DNA of 38,364 bases from Gammaproteobacteria bacterium (lineage in GTDB: Bacteria; Pseudomonadota; Gammaproteobacteria; Pseudomonadales; Azotimanducaceae), in the NCBI GenBank assembly GCA_030428905.1, contig JAUIED010000031.1:1-38364 (forward strand), given 5' to 3'. Below are positions 1 through 8,220 of the stretch, piece after piece (the first letter of the stretch is position 1; each line of letters begins with the position of its first letter). The notes beneath the pieces are model-generated. The model was not told the origin of the DNA. It saw only the letters and a list, made by a program, of their open reading frames with translations, and searched no databases. The translations under genes and the position numbers were made by a program.

Positions 1-264
1 AAATCCGGACAGTTCTATTTGTTAAGAACAGAGAAAACTACCCCGCGACGCTTCGGTGGTGCTCAGCTCCGGCGCCTGCCAGTGGTACATACGTGGCCGT
101 TGAATTGAGGCATGGGTCTCAAGCGGCGCCCTGCGCCCTACAACTATTTACAAAGACACGTCTGAGCTGCGCTGTCCCATGCGAGAATAGAGAGCGTTTG
201 GGCTATGCTATGACCCCTGCGGGTCCGGAATCGCTTGCTTCGTGAAGCTGCCCTGGGAGGAAAA

Positions 265-1971
265 GTGAAGAAGATCGTTGCTACTGTTGCTGTTGCCGCG
301 TCCCTGGGCCAGTCGGTCATGGCGACTGAGCTGGCGGGCTGGCACTGGCCGGAGCGTACGCTGCACATTTCTACCGGCGACCTGATGAGCACCTCCGTCG
401 GCGGTGGTATCAATTGGGATTCGGTGTTCATCTCTGCGGCGGCGCGCTGGAACAACACAGATGCGCCGTTCCTCATCACCACGGACCGTCTGACGCGCAC
501 GCAGGATTGTACGTTCACCGCGCCAAACACCGCCTATTTTTCCTTCGACGCTTGCGGCGAGGACTGGCCCAGTCAGGTGGTGGGGGTTACTGTGACCTGG
601 TCAGACGCGAGCAACGAAGCACTGCAGACCAGCGTGTTGTTCAATCGCAACGAATCGTGGGGCGCCTACAACGGCCCGCCACAGCAGAATGTCGAGTTCG
701 CACGGGTAGCGGTTCACGAGCTTGGGCACGCCATTGGTCTCGGCCACACAAACGATGATCGCGCCATCATGTTTCCAGTAGGTACGAGCGTGATCGTGCC
801 TACCAGTAACGATGTCTCGGCAGCGCATATGGCGTCTGGTGTTGGCAAGCTCGCGCGCGTCAACGACGCCAATGCCAGCGGTTTTCCGGAGGTGGCGACG
901 CTGCGCGCTCGGCAGCCGGGCTACCGTGGCTGGGTGCAGACCAGAGACATCAACAATGGCCAGTATGTGCAGTCCATGTACTTCAGTGAAGGGGTTGAAC
1001 CGGTCGATCTGTTTGTTCTGGACGATATGGATAACGACGGCGTCGAAGAGCTGGCGGTATTCGGACGGCGGCTTTCGGATGGTAGGGCGCGGTTGGAAGT
1101 GCGCGGTGCAGACGACCGCAACCTCATATCCGCGTTTTACAACACACCCAATACTTCTCCAGTGGCAGGCTTTGCCATGGGTCGGGTCAACGGCAACAAC
1201 ACACAGGATGTCGGCCTGCTGATCACCAGTGATGTGGATGGCCGCGCGCTGGTGCAGGTGCGTGAGCCGAGTACTGGCCAACACATCGGCAATGTGTACT
1301 TCGCTCCGGGACATGCACCTATCACCGCCGTGTCGGTTCCGGACATCAACAACAACGGCGCCACGGAGATCGCCGCGCTGCTGGTGAGCCGCGTGACCAG
1401 ACTGCTGAGGTTGGAGGTGCGCGATGGGCTTACAGGTGGGTTCATCTCTTTGCTGCCCATGCCGGCCAACTATTCAGGCCTGGGTCTCGTGCCGATCGAC
1501 AACATCGGTGGCAGCGCAGCTGCGGATATCGCAGTGCTCATCGTCAGTGAGACAACCGGCGACCTACTGGTGCGGGTGCACGATGGTGGCAACGGCGCGC
1601 TATTGAGTTCATTGATCTGGACGACGGGTACCGCCGTACTCTCCAAGGATCCCATCATCTCGCTGTCCGACATCTCCGGTAACGGCGTGCCTGAAATTGG
1701 CATCCTCATGCAGCGGTTCAGCGACAATCAGCCCTTCGTTCAGGTGCGTGATGCGATGACCGGGTCGCTGGTGCGCCTCATATCGCTCGGACCAAACAGC
1801 ATTGCTCAGGCGCTCGCCAATCTGGGAGACACCAACAACGATGGCAGCGAAGAGGTGGGCGTACTCGGCTTTTCCTCCAGCGGTAGAGGCAGAGTGCGGG
1901 TGTATGACGCACAGACCGGTGGCCAGGTGCACGTGCAGAGCACGGCACCCGTGCCGGGCACGAACATCTGA
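265..1971 (+). CDS. Secreted matrixin-like zinc metalloprotease with FG-GAP-type repeats
   Basis: The 568-residue protein is predicted to be exported and to cleave proteins or peptides outside the cytoplasm. A GTG start at 265 is preferred because GGGAGG sits at 254-260 just upstream and it directly opens a signal peptide (VKKIVATVAVAAS..., likely cleaved after VMA). Residues about 30-190 form the protease: HELGHAIGLGH at about 151-161 is a perfect HExxHxxGxxH zinc site, and IMFP about 10 residues later fits the Met-turn of metzincins. From about residue 198 to the end there are six or seven repeats of roughly 50-58 residues built on D-x-[DN]-x-[DN]-G-x-x-E-[LIV] loops (for example DMDNDGVEEL, DTNNDGSEEV). 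These resemble calcium-binding FG-GAP/VCBS blades of a beta-propeller. The gene is convergent with the glycosyltransferase cluster. Protease class is secure; substrate is unknown. Confidence 0.85.
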   Translation: MKKIVATVAVAASLGQSVMATELAGWHWPERTLHISTGDLMSTSVGGGINWDSVFISAAARWNNTDAPFLITTDRLTRTQDCTFTAPNTAYFSFDACGEDWPSQVVGVTVTWSDASNEALQTSVLFNRNESWGAYNGPPQQNVEFARVAVHELGHAIGLGHTNDDRAIMFPVGTSVIVPTSNDVSAAHMASGVGKLARVNDANASGFPEVATLRARQPGYRGWVQTRDINNGQYVQSMYFSEGVEPVDLFVLDDMDNDGVEELAVFGRRLSDGRARLEVRGADDRNLISAFYNTPNTSPVAGFAMGRVNGNNTQDVGLLITSDVDGRALVQVREPSTGQHIGNVYFAPGHAPITAVSVPDINNNGATEIAALLVSRVTRLLRLEVRDGLTGGFISLLPMPANYSGLGLVPIDNIGGSAAADIAVLIVSETTGDLLVRVHDGGNGALLSSLIWTTGTAVLSKDPIISLSDISGNGVPEIGILMQRFSDNQPFVQVRDAMTGSLVRLISLGPNSIAQALANLGDTNNDGSEEVGVLGFSSSGRGRVRVYDAQTGGQVHVQSTAPVPGTNI

Positions 1972-1991
1972 GGCCAGCCCTCATCACGTGA

Positions 1992-3095
1992 TCAAACGGT
2001 TTGGCTGGAGCCGGCGGCTTGCAGTACAGCCAGCGTCTCCTCGGCAGCGCGGGGCCAGGAAAACTTCATGAAACGCGCTGTCGCCCTGATTGACAGCCTT
2101 CGCCGCGCATCCTGGTCAGTTGCCACGTTGTACATGGCAGAGGCGATGCCTTTCTCGTCGTACTCCGACACGTACACAGCCGCATCCCCGGCCACTTCGC
2201 GCAATGAGGAGTTGGCCGCCGTGATGATGGGCTTGCCGAATCCCATGGCTTCCACCAGCGGCAACCCGAACCCTTCGTACAGTGACGGATAGACGAACAC
2301 TTCGCAGTGGGCGTAGAGCTCCGCGAGATCTGCAGTCTCCACAGGTTGCAACCGATGCACGCGGCTTGCGTAGGCTCCGGCAGCGTCAACGGCGGGCTCC
2401 AGAGATGGCCCCCAACCCTGTGAACCTACCAGCACCAGATCGTGCGGAACCTCCGCGGCGATCGATGTGAAAGCCCGCACGAGTCGATGCAGGTTTTTGC
2501 GCGGCTCGAAGGTGCCCACGAACAGAAAGTAGGGGGTGGTTGGTAGGCGAATGCTTGGACTCGGTGCCCGGTCTGCGGGACTGACACAGGCAGCCTCGTG
2601 GATCACCTGCACCTTGCTTGCCAAGGCGGGTATCCAGGCAAGCAGATCGTCCTTTGTGGAGTGCGACACCGCAATGATGTGCTTTGCCTTCCGCACGGAG
2701 GGCGCCATCAACCAGCGTTCACTCTGTCGTGCGAATGGCGCCATGGTATGGGGTACTGCACGCCACACCAGATCATGGATGGTCAGCACCGTGGGACAGC
2801 GCAAAGCAAGCGGCAGATGATGTCGCGGTGACCAGAACACATCCAGACGATCCTGCCGTGCCCACCGAGGAAATAACTGCTGGGCAAGGAACGTGCTTGT
2901 GAGGCGTCTGACAGGTTTGTCATGGATGCGCTCGATCGTGCCATCGTAGCGGTAGGACAGCGGTTCGGTGCCATAAAGGTAGAACCTGTGCCCGCTGCTC
3001 GTGATGCGGCTCAGGATTTCGTTGGTGTATCTGCCGATACCGGTGTTCGGGTGCGCCAGTGGGCGTGCGTCAACGCCGATGGAAAGCGGTTTCAT
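1992..3095 (-). CDS. Glycosyltransferase, GT4 family (GT-B fold)
   Basis: This 367-residue cytoplasmic enzyme should transfer a sugar from a nucleotide donor to a growing glycan. The N-terminus has the GT4 acceptor-side signature GIGRYTNEIL (about residues 20-29). The second domain carries EPRKNLHRLVRAF and the donor-site E-x7-E motif in YEGFGLPLVEAMGFGKP, followed by a loop typical of the family (NSSLREVAGDAAVYV). The ATG at 3095 is chosen because the AAGG ribosome site precedes it closely and the product starts directly with the Rossmann strand MKPLSIGVDARPLA; the frame remains open further upstream without family similarity. It overlaps the end of the upstream GT4 gene by 26 bases, so the two are probably translationally coupled. 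Sugar and linkage cannot be read from the sequence. Confidence 0.9.
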   Translation of the reverse strand: MKPLSIGVDARPLAHPNTGIGRYTNEILSRITSSGHRFYLYGTEPLSYRYDGTIERIHDKPVRRLTSTFLAQQLFPRWARQDRLDVFWSPRHHLPLALRCPTVLTIHDLVWRAVPHTMAPFARQSERWLMAPSVRKAKHIIAVSHSTKDDLLAWIPALASKVQVIHEAACVSPADRAPSPSIRLPTTPYFLFVGTFEPRKNLHRLVRAFTSIAAEVPHDLVLVGSQGWGPSLEPAVDAAGAYASRVHRLQPVETADLAELYAHCEVFVYPSLYEGFGLPLVEAMGFGKPIITAANSSLREVAGDAAVYVSEYDEKGIASAMYNVATDQDARRRLSIRATARFMKFSWPRAAEETLAVLQAAGSSQTV

Positions 3096-4284
3096 TGGCC
3101 TTCGTTGCGATGGATGCTCGGCGTGCCAGGAGCTTCGAGTACACATCCACGTAGCGCTGCGCCATCAGCTCGCCAGTGAACAGCTTCTCGAATCGTGCGC
3201 GGGCGCGCACACCCATGCGTGCAGCCCGCTCCGGGTTGCGGTAGAGGTGGTCCATGGCCTGACGCAGCGCCGCAGAAGATCCAGGCGGTATGACCAGGCC
3301 GGTTTCCTGGTCGGCGTTCACGTGGCTGGTGCCGGACCCGACCTCAGTGGAGATCAGTGGTTTACTGCTCATTGCACCCTCCAGCAGCGTTACGCCGAAT
3401 GCCTCCGTGCGCAGATAGGACGGGAAAACGATGGCGCGGCTGAGGTTGAACAGACAGACCTTGTCGGTGTCGCTGACGTGTCCTGCGAAGTGAACATTGC
3501 GCAAACCCAGGGTTTCAGCCTGGCGCTTCAACTCCATTTCCGTGGGTCCGGAGCCAACGATGACGACCCGATACGGAGCATCCTTCATGGCTTCCAGCAG
3601 AATGTGCAGCCCCTTGTAGTAGCGCAATACGCCAACGAAGAGGAAAAAGTCGCGTCCGTAAGTGGCTTCCACCCTGGCCAACTGCGAAGGGGTGGGTTTC
3701 GGGTAGACGGACTCATTGAGCCCGATCGGAATGACTTCGACCTTGTCGCTGAACTTCTGCAGAACGTCCGAAGTGGCGAAGTAGTTGGGTGATGTGCAGA
3801 CAATTCTGTCCACGGACCGCAGGAATCGGTTCATCAGCGGTTTGTAGACCTGCGACAGCACTTTCTGCCTAACGATGTCCGAGTGGTAGGTGAGCACTGT
3901 CGGCACGCCAGGCGGCGCCAGTTCGTGCAGCACGTCGGCAAAAGGCCACGGAAAGTGGTAATGCACGATGTCCGCCCAACCCTGCAGCCGCTTGTACATG
4001 GCAATTGATTCCCAGGACACGGAGCAGGACGCCAGCTCGAAGTTGAGACGCGGCTGGTACACACGGGAGCCTGAGTAGCGGACGATCTTCTTGCTTGGAT
4101 CCCTGACCGGCGCGAGCACCCTGGTGCGCACGCCGTGCGCCTGTGTGGTCACGCACAGCTGCCTGATCGTCTCCTCGAGGCCGCCCTGCGTTGCGGGGTA
4201 GTAAGTTCTGTAGACGTGCAGGACGTTCAAGGGGTTTGCAGGCGCAATAGCGATGACAAAGATGTATTGTCGCATCTCGCGCAT
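3070..4284 (-). CDS. Glycosyltransferase, GT4 family (GT-B fold)
   Basis: A 404-residue retaining-type glycosyltransferase. The N-terminal domain contains HVYRTYYPATQGGLEETIRQL, the classic Gly-rich loop of GT4 enzymes. The C-terminal domain starts around FLFVGVLRYYKGLHILLEAM and contains the E-x7-E donor motif in TEAFGVTLLEGAMSSKPLIS, then GTSHVN and a C-terminal helix. Length and layout match complete members such as WbaZ/PimB-like mannosyl- or rhamnosyltransferases, but the substrate is not determinable. Start: ATG at 4284, with an in-frame ATG three codons later at 4275; neither has a decisive ribosome site. It lies 33 bases downstream of a GT2 gene on the same strand and overlaps the next GT4 gene, consistent with one transcript of three glycosyltransferases (5142 down to 1992). 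Confidence 0.88.
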   Translation of the reverse strand: MREMRQYIFVIAIAPANPLNVLHVYRTYYPATQGGLEETIRQLCVTTQAHGVRTRVLAPVRDPSKKIVRYSGSRVYQPRLNFELASCSVSWESIAMYKRLQGWADIVHYHFPWPFADVLHELAPPGVPTVLTYHSDIVRQKVLSQVYKPLMNRFLRSVDRIVCTSPNYFATSDVLQKFSDKVEVIPIGLNESVYPKPTPSQLARVEATYGRDFFLFVGVLRYYKGLHILLEAMKDAPYRVVIVGSGPTEMELKRQAETLGLRNVHFAGHVSDTDKVCLFNLSRAIVFPSYLRTEAFGVTLLEGAMSSKPLISTEVGSGTSHVNADQETGLVIPPGSSAALRQAMDHLYRNPERAARMGVRARARFEKLFTGELMAQRYVDVYSKLLARRASIATKANETAFHRR

Positions 4285-4317
4285 CCGGCTGGCTAGGAAC
4301 GCGCCGAAGTTTCGTGG

Positions 4318-5142
4318 CTAGTCGGTGGCTGCAGACCCACCGTTTCGGCTTGCGAGGTCGACCTGGTGCTGCAACGCGTGCAGGAGCCTCGGGTTCAGCA
4401 CACGAGCGGAGCGTGCTTCAATGAACCTGCGTAGCAGCCCCCCGATGATGTGCCACGCACCAGAGGTGGAGGCGCTGTGCGCCTTGCGGATCTGCGCCAC
4501 TTCCCTTGCGCCAACGCTTGTTACCTGATTGTGGGTTTTGGATTCAGTGTGCTCGCGAAAAACCGCCAGGTAGTCGTTCAAACGTCGGGGGGTGGTGATA
4601 CTCATGAGGCGGCAGAAGAAATCGTAGTCCATGGCGAACTCGAATTTTGGGTCGACGCCGCCGACGTCGGCCATGGCCTGCCGGCGCCAGAAGCAGGTTT
4701 CCTGGGGTATGTAGTCCCACCGGCGCATCAGCGGACTGCAGTGCGGCGGCAACGCCCAAACACGTTGCACGCGGTTACCGCTATCGACGAAGACCCGGTT
4801 GCTATACACCATGTTCTGCTCCGGGTGCCTCGCGAAGAAGGTCTTGACCTTGTGGATTGCTCCGGGCAGCAGCATGTCGTCTGTGTTCAGGTAGCAACAC
4901 AGATCCGAGTCGAAGTTGTCGAATCCCCAGCGAATTGCAGCTGCCTGGCGCAGCGGCGCGATTTCCACATGGGCGATGGCATCGCGATAGCGTTCGATGT
5001 GAGCGTGGGTGTCGTCTGTGGAGCCGGCATCGACGATTACCAGACGGTCTTCCGCGTCGAGCTGCTGCGCAACGCTGCTCAGCATGTGGCCGATGTACTG
5101 TCCCTGGTTGAGGGAAGGAGATACGATGAGTAGCGATGGCAT
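4318..5142 (-). CDS. Glycosyltransferase, GT2 family (GT-A fold)
   Basis: A 274-residue GT-A enzyme. It begins with the hallmark MPSLLIVSPSLNQGQYI, continues with the nucleotide-binding strand and acidic motif LVIVDAGSTDDT (about residues 34-45), and has the DxD-type metal site in YLNTDDMLLPGAI (about 84-96). QETCFWRR and the following E/D-rich stretch (DVGGVDPKFEFAMDYDFFCRL) match the acceptor side of GT2 enzymes. It heads a three-gene minus-strand run of glycosyltransferases. Its ATG at 5142 lies inside the first codons of a divergent GT2 gene starting at 5136, so the two start regions overlap by 7 bases and any promoter for one must lie within the other. Sugar specificity is unknown. Confidence 0.88.
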   Translation of the reverse strand: MPSLLIVSPSLNQGQYIGHMLSSVAQQLDAEDRLVIVDAGSTDDTHAHIERYRDAIAHVEIAPLRQAAAIRWGFDNFDSDLCCYLNTDDMLLPGAIHKVKTFFARHPEQNMVYSNRVFVDSGNRVQRVWALPPHCSPLMRRWDYIPQETCFWRRQAMADVGGVDPKFEFAMDYDFFCRLMSITTPRRLNDYLAVFREHTESKTHNQVTSVGAREVAQIRKAHSASTSGAWHIIGGLLRRFIEARSARVLNPRLLHALQHQVDLASRNGGSAATD

Positions 5143-5924
5143 CGGTGAGTGACAGAGGCGTTTCGTTCAGCATTGTAACGCCGGTGCTCAATGCCGTTCA
5201 TACCATTGAGCGCACGCTCGAAAGCGTAGCGGCGCAGGCGTTGCCTGCTGAGCATATCGTACTTGATGCCGGTTCCTGCGACGGCACCGTTGCCGTGCTG
5301 GAAGCCTGGAGCGATCGGCTGGCGTTCTGGCGTAGCGCGGCGGATGGCGGTATCGCTGCTGCCTTTAACGAAGGCATCGGTCGCGCTACGGGCGACTTTG
5401 TGTGCTTTCTCAATGCGGACGACTTTCTCCTCTCTGATGCCCTCGATATCGTGCATGCTGCTGTGGTGCGCTGCCCTGCAGCGGATATCATCTACGGCGA
5501 TGCCGAGATTCTCGACCTGAACGGCAACCGCTTCGTCGAACGCTCCGACCTCGGCCGGCTACCCCAGTGCATGAGCCTCTACCACCCGAGCCTGTTTTTC
5601 AGGCGCGAACTGTTCGATCGCATCGGCGCCTACGATGAGCGCTTTGACCTGGCCATGGACAGCGAACTGGTGCACCGGGCGCTGGCGTCGGGTGCCGGCT
5701 TCGAAGCCGTTCACGCACCGCTCGCGGTGATGTCGCGCGGTGGCCTCAGCGACAGGCACCACTGGCGCAGCCTGCGTCAGTACCGGCAATCACTGCGTAT
5801 GCATGGCTTGCAGGGCGGTGCACGTAGTGCCTACCACATGCTCCGTCAGTTCTGTGTGCACGAGGCGTTGAAGTTCGGTTGGGTAAAACGTTGGCGGTTG
5901 AATCGGCGTCAGACGGGGTCGTGA
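5136..5924 (+). CDS. Glycosyltransferase, GT2 family (GT-A fold)
   Basis: A 262-residue GT-A glycosyltransferase on the opposite strand from its neighbours. Signatures are FSIVTPVLNAVHTIERTLESV near the N-terminus, the nucleotide motif IVLDAGSCDGT (about 41-51), and the DxD-type motif CFLNADDFLLSDAL (about 90-103). LYHPSLFFRRELFDRIGAYDERF and the following acidic MDSELVHRAL fit the catalytic and acceptor region of GT2 enzymes. The ATG at 5136 is used; GTG at 5145 is an equally possible start and would remove the overlap with the divergent gene. The 3' end overlaps the convergent SDR gene by 16 bases. It is paralogous in layout to the 4318-5142 enzyme and probably adds another residue of the same glycan. 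Confidence 0.87.
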   Translation: MASVSDRGVSFSIVTPVLNAVHTIERTLESVAAQALPAEHIVLDAGSCDGTVAVLEAWSDRLAFWRSAADGGIAAAFNEGIGRATGDFVCFLNADDFLLSDALDIVHAAVVRCPAADIIYGDAEILDLNGNRFVERSDLGRLPQCMSLYHPSLFFRRELFDRIGAYDERFDLAMDSELVHRALASGAGFEAVHAPLAVMSRGGLSDRHHWRSLRQYRQSLRMHGLQGGARSAYHMLRQFCVHEALKFGWVKRWRLNRRQTGS

Positions 5925-6619
5925 AGCCGGCCGCCGATGCCGCCGTCCATACTGATGGTCGCGCCATTGACGAAGTTCGCCTGGTCTGAGGCAAGAAACA
6001 GGGCGAGTTCCGCCACCTCTTGCGGCGTGCCGATGCGTGCCGCGGGATGGTGCACATGCAGTGCTTGCAGCATCTGCGGCGCGGTTCGAAAGCCGTCGCG
6101 CAGCATTGGCGTGTCGATGGCGGCAGGTTCGATGGCGTTGATCCGCACGTCGCTGCCGACTTCTACGGCCAACGATCTGGTGAAGCCTGCCAGGGCGGCC
6201 TTGGACGTGGCGTATGCGGTGAATCCCGGTTTGGTCAGGCGCGCGTGAATGCTGCCGATGTTTATCACCGAACCTCGCTCTGCCTTGAGATCATCCAGCA
6301 GCAAGCGGGTTAGCCGTGCGGGTGCAATGAGATTGATTTCCATCACTTCGCGCCAGGCGGCGGCCTGCGTATCCGCGAACGGTGCGACGATCTGCAGAGC
6401 CGCATTGTTGATGAGTACGCTCACCGGATCTTCAGACATCCGGCGAATGTCGCGAAGCAGCGCCTGCTCGTCTAGACAGGCCAGGTCGTGGGCGATGTCG
6501 CAAGTGTCGGTGAGGCTGCGGTCGATGCCGATGGTTCGATAGCCTGCTTTTCTGAAGGCCATGACCAGAGACTGGCCAATACCGCCGTTGCTGCCGGTGA
6601 TCAGCGCGACTGGCGTCAA
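5909..6619 (-). CDS. Short-chain dehydrogenase/reductase (SDR), last gene of the CMP-sugar triad
   Basis: A 236-residue NAD(P)-dependent oxidoreductase of the classical SDR family. TGSNGGIG (residues 8-15) binds the dinucleotide, NNAAL begins at 71, and the catalytic Ser, Tyr and Lys fall at S123, Y136 and K140 (YATSK). The C-terminal NGATISMDGG is typical. The start is inferred to be TTG at 6619, because its TTGA overlaps the stop of the upstream dehydrogenase and the product then starts at the first beta strand; a reading from 6709 would add residues lying over the neighbour's coding sequence. It is the last member of a coupled trio with a hydroxyacid dehydrogenase and a CMP-sugar synthetase, suggesting that it reduces or oxidises a keto-sugar precursor of the glycan. 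The exact substrate is unknown. Confidence 0.88.
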   Translation of the reverse strand: MTPVALITGSNGGIGQSLVMAFRKAGYRTIGIDRSLTDTCDIAHDLACLDEQALLRDIRRMSEDPVSVLINNAALQIVAPFADTQAAAWREVMEINLIAPARLTRLLLDDLKAERGSVINIGSIHARLTKPGFTAYATSKAALAGFTRSLAVEVGSDVRINAIEPAAIDTPMLRDGFRTAPQMLQALHVHHPAARIGTPQEVAELALFLASDQANFVNGATISMDGGIGGRLHDPV

Positions 6620-7533
6620 GTGAGATCCACGACGAGTTGCATGGCCCGGGCGTTGGTGGCGCGCACGGCTTCGCGGGTATTTGATGCGTTGTGTGAGCCC
6701 ACAATGCACTGCTCAAACGCCAGCAGCGGATGGTCGATGGCTGGCGGTTCCTGTTCGAAAACATCCAGCGCCGCGCCAGCCACACGGCCGTCGCGCAACG
6801 CGGTAACGAGCGCCTGTTCGTCGATCAGCGGCCCGCGGGACACGTTGACGAGGTACACGCCCGGTTTGCTGGAACGCAGAGTCTGTTCGTTGATCAGATG
6901 CCGGTTGTCGGGCGTGAGGGCGCAACACAATAACAGGAAATCGCACTCTTCCAGACGTTGCGGCCAACTCGCCAGTTCGTAGGCCTCGTGTGGTTCTGCG
7001 TAGGGGTCATAGCCGATGACCCGCACGCCGGAAACGCGCAGTCGTCGTGCCACTTCGCGGCCGATGTTGCCGACGCCCACGACGCCTGCTGTTTTGCCGA
7101 ACAGGCTCGTTCCCTGTGGCTTGGGCCACTGGCCGGCTCGCACCCCCTGATCGATCTGGCGAATGTGCCGCACCAGATTGATGAGGTAGCCGTAGGCCAG
7201 GTCTGCGACCTCGTGATTGAACATGCCCGGCGTGTGCGCAAACGCGATGCCAAGCGCTTCAGCCGCACTCCGGTCGATGTTGTCGACGCCCACGCCCCAC
7301 TTTACCAGGGTGCGCAAACGGCCGGCGTGCGCGGTCCGCAGTACCCGTTCTGTTCCCGGGTCATCGCCGGCAATCCAGGCATCGAATTCAGGTAAAAGGT
7401 TACATAGTGCGTCTTCCGACAAGGTCTGTACGACTTCTGCGCAGGTCACATCCAGGCCGTGCGCCTTTGCCAGTTCCTGAATCTGCGCCTGCTCTTTGAG
7501 CATGGGCGGGCAACTGATGAATACGGAAGTCAT
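6616..7533 (-). CDS. D-isomer-specific 2-hydroxyacid dehydrogenase (phosphoglycerate dehydrogenase-like)
   Basis: A 305-residue NAD-dependent dehydrogenase of the D-2-hydroxyacid family. The nucleotide site GVGNIG is at residues 153-158 and is followed by an acidic residue in GYDPYAEP. The catalytic residues are visible as R233 (NVSRGPLIDE), E262 (LDVFEQEP) and H281 (VGSHNASNT). Length is normal for the short members that lack an ACT domain, so it is unlikely to be the serine-pathway SerA. Its ATG at 7533 overlaps the stop of the cytidylyltransferase gene by 4 bases (ATGA), and its own stop overlaps the SDR start, so the three are a translationally coupled unit. It probably interconverts a keto and hydroxy acid in making or recycling the CMP-activated sugar acid. 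That role is inferred from context. Confidence 0.87.
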   Translation of the reverse strand: MTSVFISCPPMLKEQAQIQELAKAHGLDVTCAEVVQTLSEDALCNLLPEFDAWIAGDDPGTERVLRTAHAGRLRTLVKWGVGVDNIDRSAAEALGIAFAHTPGMFNHEVADLAYGYLINLVRHIRQIDQGVRAGQWPKPQGTSLFGKTAGVVGVGNIGREVARRLRVSGVRVIGYDPYAEPHEAYELASWPQRLEECDFLLLCCALTPDNRHLINEQTLRSSKPGVYLVNVSRGPLIDEQALVTALRDGRVAGAALDVFEQEPPAIDHPLLAFEQCIVGSHNASNTREAVRATNARAMQLVVDLT

Positions 7534-8198
7534 TGTTTCTCCATGGTTGGCGCCAGCGCTTCAGCCAGCATCCAGTCCTCGGGCTCGTCGATGTCCACGG
7601 ACTCCAGGCGTGGAGTTTCGAACATCAAGGGGGTTGCGCCGATACGCGCCTGGTGTTGGCGAAAACTGTCGCTGGTGAACAGATACAGGCACGAGTTCTC
7701 CTCAAACCACGGCTCGAGGTCCTGCGTGCGTATCAGATTCTGCGGGTCGTGGTTGATGGCGCTGCCGTCCGATGCATAGAAGCGCGTCTGAAAGCGGTTT
7801 ACAGAGAACAGCGAATCGCGTCCTTCGGCCGCCTGCAGTGCCTGGATGGCTCGGCGAATGGTGGTGGTGCTGATGAAAGGGTTGGTGGCGTGTGTCATGA
7901 GATACAGATCGGCATCCACCGCCGCCACATCATCTTCGATGATGCGGTTCATGCTCACGAAGTCCCCGCGCAGCGGTTCCTGGCGCGATCGCAGCAGCAC
8001 GCGTGGATCAGCCTGCAGGGCAGCATCTTCCAGCAGTTCGGGCGCATCGGTATTGATGACGACCGTGCTGATGTCTTCGGCGGCGAGCAGGGAGTCCAGC
8101 ATCCAGCGGTACAGCGGTTTCGAGCCGAGCAGGCGGAAGTTCTTGCCGGGTACGCGTTCGCTGTGCCCCTTCATGGGCAGTAAGGCAACGATTTTCAT
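7530..8198 (-). CDS. CMP-sugar (acylneuraminate-type) cytidylyltransferase
   Basis: A 222-residue enzyme that should activate a 2-keto-3-deoxy sugar acid with CTP to give a CMP-sugar donor. The N-terminal LPMKGHSERVPGKN (residues about 7-20) is the CTP-binding signature of the NeuA/PseF/LegF family. LMTHATNPF and the C-terminal ESVDIDEPEDWMLAE match the family's sugar- and metal-binding blocks. The start is ATG at 8198, where the conserved strand begins; the frame stays open upstream for about 110 codons but that part lies over the GT2 gene and shows no family similarity. The gene is 22 bases downstream of the GT2 gene and overlaps the dehydrogenase by 4 bases. No NeuB-type synthase is in the window, so the sugar could be a sialic, pseudaminic, legionaminic or other nonulosonic acid, or another keto-deoxy acid. 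Confidence 0.88.
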   Translation of the reverse strand: MKIVALLPMKGHSERVPGKNFRLLGSKPLYRWMLDSLLAAEDISTVVINTDAPELLEDAALQADPRVLLRSRQEPLRGDFVSMNRIIEDDVAAVDADLYLMTHATNPFISTTTIRRAIQALQAAEGRDSLFSVNRFQTRFYASDGSAINHDPQNLIRTQDLEPWFEENSCLYLFTSDSFRQHQARIGATPLMFETPRLESVDIDEPEDWMLAEALAPTMEKQ

Positions 8199-8220
8199 GA
8201 TGATCTCAGGCCGTTGGGCA

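Noticed and set aside
1-264. Possible gene or mobile-element end in the left flank
   Set aside because: The only frame there is a minus-strand overlap of the protease 5' end; no inverted repeats, transposase fragments or RNA gene were seen.
601-1314. A 237-codon minus-strand frame within the metalloprotease gene
   Set aside because: It is the mirror of the zinc-protease and FG-GAP coding sequence, and no ribosome site or domain was seen.
1982-1991. TCATCACGTGATC palindrome between the convergent protease and GT4 genes
   Set aside because: A 10-base palindrome between two stop codons with no promoter nearby is most likely chance; it has no T-run and is too short for a terminator.
3001-3792. 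A 263-codon plus-strand frame opposite the GT4 genes
   Set aside because: It lies antisense to two overlapping glycosyltransferases with intact donor motifs and has no recognisable protein features.
5126-5152. A short frame with GGAAGGAG before an ATG between the divergent GT2 genes
   Set aside because: It encodes only eight residues, and the apparent ribosome site is just the complement of codons for conserved residues SPSLN of the minus-strand gene.
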